NCBI GenBank assembly: GCA_949296915.1
Contig: CASFPX010000006.1
Span: 62,001-126,000, forward strand
DNA: 64,000 nt
Source: Onthovicinus sp900555545
GTDB taxonomy: Bacteria > Bacillota > Clostridia > Oscillospirales > Acutalibacteraceae
Direction: 5' to 3'
The translations under genes were made by a program, and so were the position numbers. Each line of letters begins with the position of its first letter. Within the stretch, counting starts at the first letter, position 1. Below the pieces are notes generated by a model that worked only from the letters and a program-made list of their open reading frames with translations, did no database searches and was not told where the DNA came from. Shown piece after piece: positions 57,973 to 64,000 of the stretch.

Positions 57973-58319
57973 TTTATATTCTCCTTTGCGGTGTTGAGGG
58001 AGGAGATGAGCATACGTTTGATTTCCTCTGCCAGTAAAATAAGATGATCAAAGTTGTAGTCGGCTAATTTTGTCCTTTCTAAAAGTGTAAGCCAATAAAT
58101 ACTTTCACCGGTTTCTTTAAGCGAAATGTGTAGTTTAGCTATGAAATCAGCTTTACTGTTTCCGTAGATAGCCTCATTTATATTCGCGCCAATAGATGTG
58201 GCAGAGCGGAGTAATTGTTTGACGATGGTTGTGTCTTTTCTTGTTTTTGAATATGCTTCGTAAAATAGGACAATCTCTGTGGCAAAATCAAGCGATTTAT
58301 TTAGTAGTGGGCTGCTCAT
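57969..58319 (-). CDS. Four-helix bundle protein (23S rRNA-intervening-sequence family)
   Basis: A 116-residue all-helical protein starting MSSPLLNKSLDFATEIV, with KDTTIVKQLLRSATSIGANI and LKETGESIYWLTLL, the signature of the four helix bundle/IVS family. Members occur as stand-alone genes beside varied partners and inside 23S rRNA intervening sequences. The start at 58319 has AGAGGTG. AT-rich and coupled to the next gene. Confidence 0.87.
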   Translation of the reverse strand: MSSPLLNKSLDFATEIVLFYEAYSKTRKDTTIVKQLLRSATSIGANINEAIYGNSKADFIAKLHISLKETGESIYWLTLLERTKLADYNFDHLILLAEEIKRMLISSLNTAKENIK

Positions 58320-58376
58320 CAATATCACCTCTAGTCGAATTGTACCATCAATCTGGATCACAAGCAATGCTTTGTA

Positions 58377-58460
58377 AAGGAACTCTTCGCTTTTCTCTCT
58401 TCACTTTTCACTGGAAACGACAATTTTGGAAAGTGAAAAGAGAAGAGAAAAGAGTGAAAA
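58377..58460 (+). repeat. Dispersed repeat, copy 2 with long imperfect inverted repeat
   Basis: AAGGAACTCTTCGCT (14/15 with copy 1), a 20-nt extra TC-rich block, CTGGAAACGACA (58411-58422, identical to 57221-57232) and a GA-rich tail that pairs with the TC-rich block. Confidence 0.6.
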
Positions 58461-58474
58461 GAGAAGAGAACAGT

Positions 58475-58514
58475 AAAGAAACGACAATCTTCTTATGAAA
58501 ATTGTCGTTTCTTT
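58475..58514 (-). terminator. Terminator-like hairpin after tRNA-Arg(CCG)
   Basis: Perfect 14-bp inverted repeat AAAGAAACGACAAT/ATTGTCGTTTCTTT directly behind the tRNA; its arm contains the AACGACAAT core of the dispersed repeat. Confidence 0.7.
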
Positions 58515-58515
58515 C

Positions 58516-58592
58516 TGGCCCGCCCGGAGGGATTTGAACCCCCGTCCTTTGGAATCGGAATCCACTGCGATATCCAGCTTCGCCACGGGCGG
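58516..58592 (-). tRNA. tRNA-Arg (anticodon CCG)
   Basis: 77 nt with CCA. Acceptor CCGCCCG/CGGGCGG, D-stem GCGA/TCGC, anticodon stem-loop GTGGA-TTCCGAT-TCCAA (CCG; the outer pair is a mismatch), T-arm GGGGG-TTCAAAT-CCCTC. Its 3' end is echoed by fragments 1.1 kb away, consistent with use as an integration target. Confidence 0.92.
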
Positions 58593-58620
58593 AAATATAT
58601 CATTTTGAACTGTACAAGTC

Positions 58621-58649
58621 ATTGTACCACAAAACGGCGGCGATGTCCA
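58621..58649 (-). promoter_or_regulatory. Promoter of tRNA-Arg(CCG)
   Basis: Minus-strand TGGACA (58649-58644), 17-bp spacer, TACAAT (58626-58621). Confidence 0.7.
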
Positions 58650-58755
58650 CATAAAAATTTCGCTTTTATTTTATCAGTTTCTGCTTTTCTCTTTTGCGCG
58701 GGGGCAAAGTGTGGTAAAATAATAAGAAGAAAGGACAATTTTGGGGGGAGCTTTT

Positions 58756-60684
58756 ATGCGCGACTCTTTTATCAAAATTGCTTCCGGCTCGCCGGACGTG
58801 CGGGTCGGGGACTGCAAGTATAATAAGGAGCAGATCATTCGGATGATCGGGGAGGCCGCGGCGGCGGGGGCGAATGTGCTCGTGCTGCCGGAGTTGGCAG
58901 TGACGGCCTACACGTGCGGGGATCTCTTTTTACAGAGCGCCCTGCGCTCGTCGGCCTATGAAGCGCTCAAGGAGATTGCCGTATCCACGCGCGGGCTGAA
59001 TCTGGTTGTGGCAGTCGGTGTGCCGCTTGTCAATAACGGCAAGCTCTACAATTGTGCCGCTGTCTGCTTTGACGGCGAGATCCTCGGCGTGGTGCCCAAG
59101 ACGCACCTGCCCAATTATGGCGAGTTCTACGAGCGCAGGCAGTTTACACCCGCGCCGGCGGAGAACGGCACGATTACGATCGGCGGGAAGGCGATCCCGT
59201 TCGGCAATAAACTCATCTTCTGCTGTGAAAATCTCCCCATGCTTAAAGTGGGCGTGGAGATCTGCGAGGACGTGTGGAGCGTGTTCCCGCCCTCCCTGTA
59301 CCATGCGGCGGCGGGCGCGACGGTGCTTCTGAATCTATCCGCGAGCAACGAGGCTGTCGGGAAAGATGCCTACCGGCGCGAGCTGGTGAACACCCACTCC
59401 GCCAAGACGGTCAGCTGCTATGCCTATGCCGACGCCGGGTGTGGGGAGTCCACGTCCGATATGGTCTTTTCCGGCCGAAGCTTTGTCTGTGAGAATGGGA
59501 CTGTTCTCGCGGAGAGCTTCCCGTATCAGAGCGGCCTGATTTTCTCCGAGGCGGATGTGGAAAAGCTCACCTATGAGCGGGAGCGGATTACCGGTTTTCC
59601 ACGCGAGTGCCCAGCGGGCTATGAGAAGATCGGCTTTGCACTGGAACTGCGCAAGACGGAATTGACACGCCCTGTCAGCGCCCATCCGTTTATCCCGGCG
59701 GGCGGCGCCGACCGCGAAAAGCGCTGCTCGGAGATTCTCGATATGCAGACGCACGCGCTGGCCAAGCGGCTGCGCCACATCGGGAACCCTACGGCGGTGA
59801 TCGGCATCTCCGGCGGGCTCGACTCCACGCTGGCGCTGCTGGTGAGTGTGCGGGCGATGGATTTGCTCGGCCGCGACCGGAAGCTGGTCAAGACGGTCAC
59901 GATGCCGTGCTTCGGCACCACCGCGCGCACCAAGTCCAACGCGGAAAAGTTGTGCGAGCTGCTGGGGACGGATCTGCGCGTGGTCGATATCAAGGCGAGT
60001 GTGGACCGGCATTTTCAGGATATCGGGTTTGATTCCGCGAACCACGACGTCACCTTTGAGAACGCGCAGGCACGTGAACGTACGCAGGTGCTCATGGATA
60101 TCGCCAATATGACAGGCGGCATCGTCATCGGGACGGGCGACCTCTCTGAGCTGGCGCTCGGCTGGGCGACGTATAACGGCGACCACATGTCCATGTACGG
60201 GGTGAACGCCTCCGTGCCCAAGACGCTGGTGCGCTATCTGGTGCAGTACGAGGCCGACCGCGTAGGCGGCGAGCTGGGCGCGGTCTTAAACGACATCCTC
60301 GATACGCCTGTGAGCCCAGAGCTGCTGCCCGCCAAGGACGGCGAGATCGCACAAAAGACGGAGGAGCTGGTCGGCCCGTATGAGTTGCACGACTTCTTCC
60401 TCTATTATGCGGTGCGCTGGGGCTTTGCGCCGCGCAAGATCTACCGGCTGGCGCGGTACGCCTTTGGCGGCGCATACGACGGCGCAACCATCTTGAAGTG
60501 GCTGGAGACGTTCTACCGCCGGTTCTTCACCCAGCAGTTCAAGCGCTCCTGCCTGCCGGAGGGACCGAAGATCGGATCGGTGTCCCTCTCCCCGCGCGGC
60601 GACTGGCGGATGCCCGGCGACGCCTGTTCAGCTGTCTGGCTGGCGGATCTGGAAGAGCTGAAGAGGCAGATGGAGAAGATGTGA
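58756..60684 (+). CDS. nadE: Glutamine-dependent NAD+ synthetase
   Basis: A 642-residue two-domain enzyme. The N-terminal nitrilase-like glutaminase has the triad Glu (LPELAVTAYTCGDLF), Lys (PKTHLPNYGEFYE) and Cys (VEICEDVW). The C-terminal synthetase has the PP-loop GISGGLDSTLALL and GTGDLSELALGW. It amidates nicotinate adenine dinucleotide to NAD+ with glutamine nitrogen. ATG 58756 has GGGGGAG at 5-8 nt. Length matches bacterial glutamine-dependent NadE. Confidence 0.96.
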   Translation: MRDSFIKIASGSPDVRVGDCKYNKEQIIRMIGEAAAAGANVLVLPELAVTAYTCGDLFLQSALRSSAYEALKEIAVSTRGLNLVVAVGVPLVNNGKLYNCAAVCFDGEILGVVPKTHLPNYGEFYERRQFTPAPAENGTITIGGKAIPFGNKLIFCCENLPMLKVGVEICEDVWSVFPPSLYHAAAGATVLLNLSASNEAVGKDAYRRELVNTHSAKTVSCYAYADAGCGESTSDMVFSGRSFVCENGTVLAESFPYQSGLIFSEADVEKLTYERERITGFPRECPAGYEKIGFALELRKTELTRPVSAHPFIPAGGADREKRCSEILDMQTHALAKRLRHIGNPTAVIGISGGLDSTLALLVSVRAMDLLGRDRKLVKTVTMPCFGTTARTKSNAEKLCELLGTDLRVVDIKASVDRHFQDIGFDSANHDVTFENAQARERTQVLMDIANMTGGIVIGTGDLSELALGWATYNGDHMSMYGVNASVPKTLVRYLVQYEADRVGGELGAVLNDILDTPVSPELLPAKDGEIAQKTEELVGPYELHDFFLYYAVRWGFAPRKIYRLARYAFGGAYDGATILKWLETFYRRFFTQQFKRSCLPEGPKIGSVSLSPRGDWRMPGDACSAVWLADLEELKRQMEKM

Positions 60685-60690
60685 TATTCA

Positions 60691-61329
60691 ATGATGATTT
60701 TGACATCAAATGGATTGTCAACCAGATGCCTGTTGCGGCAAGCGAGAAAATATGTCAATTCCGGACGGGCTGCTCTTGTTGTGACCGCTGATAATGAGTA
60801 CAAAGAAAAAAATTATCATGTTAAACGATTGACACGCGAACTTCAGTTGTTGGGTCTATCTATTGATTGCTTCGATTTTGACACTCAATCCCCGTCTGAA
60901 CTGATGCGATATGATGTGGTGGAACTGATGGGAGGCAATCCCTACTACCTTCTGAATTCTATAAAAAGCCACCATTTTTCAGATGCCTTAAAGGAGTTTG
61001 CAGAGAGCAGGTGCTTGATCGGGTGCAGTGCCGGCTCGATTGTTCTTACGCCGAGTCTAGAATTGATCGATCTCTATACCCCCGAAATGAATATAGTGGA
61101 GTTAGAGGAACTGTCGGCATTGAATTTTACCAACATACAGATTCTTCCACACTATGGCAGGTTTCTCGATCGTTATGACGCTTTTGAAGAAAAGTGTTCC
61201 AAATACGAAAAGGAGAGTCGCAGTACGGTTATTCGTCTCAACGATGGAGAGGGCTTGTTTATTGACGAGAAAAATTCGTTTATCGTGCGAAAAAACAAGT
61301 TTCGATGTGCATCTATTGAGAAATTATAG
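60691..61329 (+). CDS. Peptidase S51-family protein (dipeptidase E-like)
   Basis: A 212-residue protein. Nucleophile in IGCSAGSIVLTP (GCSAGS), with NPYYLLNSIK and the conserved GEGLFID. It matches the S51/cyanophycinase class I amidotransferase-like group; the catalytic His may be that of LPHYGRF. Lower GC than nadE. It starts 6 nt after nadE, though with only a weak distant GGAG. Substrate unknown; candidates are dipeptides or peptidyl debris. Confidence 0.83.
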   Translation: MMILTSNGLSTRCLLRQARKYVNSGRAALVVTADNEYKEKNYHVKRLTRELQLLGLSIDCFDFDTQSPSELMRYDVVELMGGNPYYLLNSIKSHHFSDALKEFAESRCLIGCSAGSIVLTPSLELIDLYTPEMNIVELEELSALNFTNIQILPHYGRFLDRYDAFEEKCSKYEKESRSTVIRLNDGEGLFIDEKNSFIVRKNKFRCASIEKL

Positions 61330-61394
61330 TAGCATCTCTATACCGGGTTATATGCTGCGCCTATCTCTAGTTCGGATCGGTAAGTGCTGTAAAA

Positions 61395-61537
61395 GGCCTC
61401 CCTGTGTAAGGGAGGCTGGCACGCGATAGCGTGACTGGAGGGTTGCCGGTTGGAACCAATGGCTATTCTGTGATCTCTTTTCTGCAACAATCCCTCAGTC
61501 ATCCTATCGGATGACAGCTCCCTTTACACAAGGGAGC
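61395..61537. repeat. MITE-like stem-loop repeat element
   Basis: Ends are short inverted hairpins: GGCCTCCCT-GTGTA-AGGGAGGC at the left and GCTCCCTT-TACAC-AAGGGAGC at the right. Inside are CACGC-GATA-GCGTG and GTCATCC-TATC-GGATGAC hairpins and a pairing CTGGAGGGTTGC/GCAACAATCCCTCAG. No coding. This resembles a widespread ~140-bp repeat of gut Ruminococcaceae, recalled, not looked up. Confidence 0.8.
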
Positions 61538-61599
61538 CGTGTGGTTTGTGCAGACTTAAATACTATCATTATCATTTTAAACCATTAAGGAGGATTACT

Positions 61600-61944
61600 A
61601 TGCCCTGTATCGAAGTAAAAACAAGCGTCAAAGCAACCAAGGAACAGAAGGACACACTCAAGGCACGTCTGGGCCAGGATATCCGCACCATCCCCGGCAA
61701 GAGCGAGGCGTGGCTGATGGTCGTGATCAACGACGGGCTGGACGTCTATTTCCAGGGAGATGGCGATACCCCGGCCGCCTTTATCGAGGTGAAGATCTAC
61801 GGTCACGCGTCGCCGGAGGCGTTTGACGTCCTGACGGGGAAGATCACCGCAGCCGTGCACGACGTGTTTGCCATCGATCCCGGCCGCGTATATGTCAAGT
61901 ACGAGGAAGTGGAGCACTGGGGCTTCAACGGCAGAAATTTTTGA
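61600..61944 (+). CDS. MIF/4-oxalocrotonate-tautomerase-fold protein
   Basis: A 114-residue protein. After Met removal it starts PCIEVKTSVKATKEQK with catalytic Pro1, and ends in EEVEHWGFNGRNF, the typical WG-NG--F of macrophage migration inhibitory factor. It should fold as a trimeric tautomerase (phenylpyruvate-type). AAGGAGG precedes the ATG at 61600; the frame extends 54 nt further into the intergenic region. Natural substrate unknown. Confidence 0.87.
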   Translation: MPCIEVKTSVKATKEQKDTLKARLGQDIRTIPGKSEAWLMVVINDGLDVYFQGDGDTPAAFIEVKIYGHASPEAFDVLTGKITAAVHDVFAIDPGRVYVKYEEVEHWGFNGRNF

Positions 61945-61962
61945 TGCCGGGAGGGTGAGACA

Positions 61963-63291
61963 GTGATTGCTGAAATTTTATCCATGGCAGCGGCGGTTCT
62001 GGCGGCCGTCGCTGTCATTTTACTCGTGATGGAGCGCAGCGCCCGCCGCCGCGAGCAGTCGCAGGCGCAGCGGGATCAGGATCAGATCGCCCGGCTGGAG
62101 CGTGAATTGGCCGCACTGGGGGAGCAGTCCCGCCAGTTGATCGATGCATTGGGCCGTGAATTCTCCAATAGCCGGAATGAGAACGCCCGACGTTTCCAGG
62201 AGCAGCGGCAGGATACCTCGCGCGAGCTGAAACAGATGACGGACACGCTCAGCCAGTCCCTTGCAGGGATCCGGAACGATAATGCGGAGAACGCCCGCCG
62301 CCAGAGTGCGGCCTTGAGCGAATCCGTGGCGCGCATGGCGCAGAGCAATGAGCAAAAGCTGGAGCAGATGCGCGCCACCGTAGATGAGAAGCTGACCGCT
62401 ACGCTCAATGAACGGCTGGATAGTTCCTTTAAGACGGTGGCGGCCCAGCTGGAGAGCGTGAATAAATCTCTGGGCGAGATGCGGGAGCTCTCGAGCGGTG
62501 TGACGACGAATATCCACTCCCTCAACCGTGTGCTCACCAACGTAAAGGCGCGCGGCACATGGGCGGAGGTGCAGTTGGAGGGGATTTTGGAACAGACAAT
62601 CCCCCACATGTACGATAAAAATGTAGCCACCAACCGGCGCTCCAACAAGCGGGTGGAATTCGCTGTGCGCATTCCGGAGAGCGACGGTTCGGGCGGTTTT
62701 ACCTACCTGCCCATCGACTCCAAGTTCCCCATGGAGGACTACACACGGCTGTGTGATGCGGCCGACCGTGGAGACGCGGCAGCCGTGGAGCAGTGTAAAA
62801 AGGCGCTCGAGCAGCGCGTGCGGGAGGAGGCCAAGGCCGTCCGCGAGTATATCCACGTGCCGGATACCACGCCGTTTGCCATCCTGTACCTGGCCACGGA
62901 GGGGCTCTATGCGGAGATTACCTCCTCCCACAGCGGGCTGCCGGAGCAGCTGATCCGGGAGAATATCATGCTCGCCGGGCCGATGACCATTACCGCACTG
63001 CTCAACTCGCTCTCCATCGGCTTCCGTGCCGTGACGATCAATGAGAAGGCCAATGAGATCCGCGCCTTACTCGGGGCGGTCAAGCTCCAGTATGAGAAGT
63101 TTGGCGGTCTGCTGCAAAAGGCGCGCAAAAAAATCGACGAGGCGGGCGGGACGATTGACGACGCGCTCAAGCGCAATGCCCTCATCAGCCGCAAGCTGAA
63201 AAGCGCCGATGAGATCGACGCGGCACGTGCGCAGGAACTGCTCGGTCTGCCCGGTGTATTTTCCGAGGCGTCGGACGAGGAGCAAAATTGA
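61963..63291 (+). CDS. rmuC: DNA recombination protein RmuC
   Basis: A 442-residue protein: one N-terminal membrane helix (AEILSMAAAVLAAVAVILLV), long Gln/Arg/Glu coiled coil (~25-185), then the RmuC nuclease-like core: KARGTWAEVQLEGILEQTI, LPIDSKFPMEDY and GPMTITALLNSLSIGFR. It restrains inversions and fits a PD-(D/E)XK-like fold. GTG start with GGGAGG at 8 nt; 18 nt after the tautomerase gene. Confidence 0.93.
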   Translation: MIAEILSMAAAVLAAVAVILLVMERSARRREQSQAQRDQDQIARLERELAALGEQSRQLIDALGREFSNSRNENARRFQEQRQDTSRELKQMTDTLSQSLAGIRNDNAENARRQSAALSESVARMAQSNEQKLEQMRATVDEKLTATLNERLDSSFKTVAAQLESVNKSLGEMRELSSGVTTNIHSLNRVLTNVKARGTWAEVQLEGILEQTIPHMYDKNVATNRRSNKRVEFAVRIPESDGSGGFTYLPIDSKFPMEDYTRLCDAADRGDAAAVEQCKKALEQRVREEAKAVREYIHVPDTTPFAILYLATEGLYAEITSSHSGLPEQLIRENIMLAGPMTITALLNSLSIGFRAVTINEKANEIRALLGAVKLQYEKFGGLLQKARKKIDEAGGTIDDALKRNALISRKLKSADEIDAARAQELLGLPGVFSEASDEEQN

Positions 63292-63314
63292 GATCATTCT
63301 TCACAATTTGTCCC

Positions 63315-63343
63315 TTGAACAAAGTGCTGTTTTGTAATATAAT
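63315..63343 (+). promoter_or_regulatory. Promoter of the downstream hydrolase gene
   Basis: TTGAAC (63315-63320), 17-bp spacer, TATAAT (63338-63343). Confidence 0.85.
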
Positions 63344-63391
63344 GACAAAAGAAGTTGCTCTAATTTTGTAGTGAAGGATGGGTGGATTCCT

Positions 63392-64000
63392 ATGGCAGGC
63401 ATGGTAGATATTTTTGGAAATGTGGATACAGATAAGCCTTGGCGCGAGATGCTCGCCAAGTATGAGCAGATTCCGCTGTATGATGGCGAGGTCCCGGATT
63501 ACGACGAGAGCTTGGGCCAGCGCAAGCCGTCGATCACCTTTTTCCGTTCCAATGCGGAACAGCCGCGCGGCTGTGTAGTGGTGATGGCGGGCGGCTCCTA
63601 CACGCACAAGGCGGTTCATGAGGGAGAGGCTGTGGCCAAAAAGCTCAACGAGGTGGGCATCCATGCGGCGGTGCTGGACTACCGTGTGATTCCTTACGCG
63701 CACGCCACCATTGTGGGGGATGCCAAGCGCGCAGTGCGCTACCTGCGCTATCACGCGGAGGAGTTCGGCATCCTGCCGGATAAGATTGGCGTGGAGGGCT
63801 TTTCCGCTGGCGGCAATCTGGCGGCCGTGACCTGCTTCCTGGGCGATGACGGCGACCCCGACGCAGCGGATCCGGTGGAGCGCGTCTCCTCCCGGCCGAA
63901 TGCGGCGGTGCTGGGCTATGCGGCGATCAATTTTGTCAGCGAGGAGGACTTTGACGACGATGACGATGAGTTCAACATCATGAAATATTTCGAGTTTGTC
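63392..64000 (+). CDS. Alpha/beta hydrolase, truncated by window edge
   Basis: The first ~203 residues are visible; the frame is open at the right end. Oxyanion region CVVVMAGGSYTHKA (AGGS instead of HGGG), nucleophile elbow VEGFSAGGNLAAV, and the conserved LDYRVIPYAHATIVGDAKRA. It resembles BD-FAE/acetyl-xylan-esterase-like hydrolases. The Asp and His of the triad are beyond the window. The ribosome site is weak (GGTGG). Confidence 0.82.
   Translation, partial: MAGMVDIFGNVDTDKPWREMLAKYEQIPLYDGEVPDYDESLGQRKPSITFFRSNAEQPRGCVVVMAGGSYTHKAVHEGEAVAKKLNEVGIHAAVLDYRVIPYAHATIVGDAKRAVRYLRYHAEEFGILPDKIGVEGFSAGGNLAAVTCFLGDDGDPDAADPVERVSSRPNAAVLGYAAINFVSEEDFDDDDDEFNIMKYFEFV

Overview
The window looks like chromosome of a moderately GC-rich, spore-forming anaerobic member of the class Clostridia, probably an Oscillospiraceae/Ruminococcaceae-type gut commensal. 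The evidence is a SpoVT homologue, TPP riboswitch and T-box leaders, sigma-A type promoters with 17-18 bp spacing, strong GGAGG ribosome sites, a complete fructose PTS with HPr and Enzyme I, pyruvate formate-lyase fermentation genes, and a GCCTCCCT/AGGGAGCC stem-loop repeat of a kind I recall from gut Ruminococcaceae. The genus is not determinable from this sequence alone. There is no rRNA, CRISPR array, complete insertion sequence or prophage.

Layout. 1-2.6 kb: thiamine-precursor ABC importer under a TPP riboswitch. 2.7-8 kb: phosphodiesterase-like, PH-like and esterase genes, then an ABC exporter with an XRE-AbrB regulator and a ferritin-like gene. 8.2 kb: tRNA-Arg(ACG). 8.5-13.6 kb: three regulator/target pairs (TetR-SDR, ArsR-MFS sugar transporter, TetR). 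13.9-17.6 kb: a 1236-residue secreted wall-anchored protein. 17.6-22.8 kb: pyruvate formate-lyase activase, a GNAT/kinase pair and a pyruvate formate-lyase encoded in separate pieces. 23-28.2 kb: membrane proteins (one frameshifted), SPFH-SHOCT and TM2 proteins, an esterase. 28.3-30.1 kb: TrpB2 under a T-box whose specifier reads UGG (Trp). 30.1-36.7 kb: housecleaning NTP enzymes, GNAT, methyltransferase, choloylglycine-hydrolase-family enzyme, M28 peptidase, GH31 glycosidase. 37.0-37.3 kb: tRNA-Pro and tRNA-Gly. 37.4-40 kb: GalU, a RING-like/DUF2628 protein, SpoVT. 40.2-45.9 kb: fruR-fruK-fruA-ptsH-ptsI. 46.2-49.2 kb: PepSY lipoprotein-like protein plus two-component system. 49.3-53.9 kb: GH16 lipoprotein, polyphosphate kinase, phosphofructokinase. 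54.3-57.3 kb: serine hydrolase, NUDIX, small proteins. 57.2-58.6 kb: an AT-rich island between tRNA-like repeats next to tRNA-Arg(CCG). 58.7-64 kb: NAD synthetase, S51 peptidase, stem-loop repeat, MIF-like tautomerase, RmuC and a truncated hydrolase.

How the genes fit together. Fructose entry (FruA/FruK), phosphofructokinase and pyruvate formate-lyase form a sugar-to-formate/acetyl-CoA fermentation route. GH16, GH31 and the MFS symporter suggest glycan use. The most notable observation is the pyruvate formate-lyase. The catalytic polypeptide stops just before the C-terminal glycyl-radical domain. That domain is supplied by a separate 80-residue GrcA-type protein two genes on, and between them lies a translationally coupled 68-residue Cys-rich protein that resembles the first part of the radical domain but has no radical glycine motif. 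All assignments are by reading motifs and family resemblance; no database search was possible.
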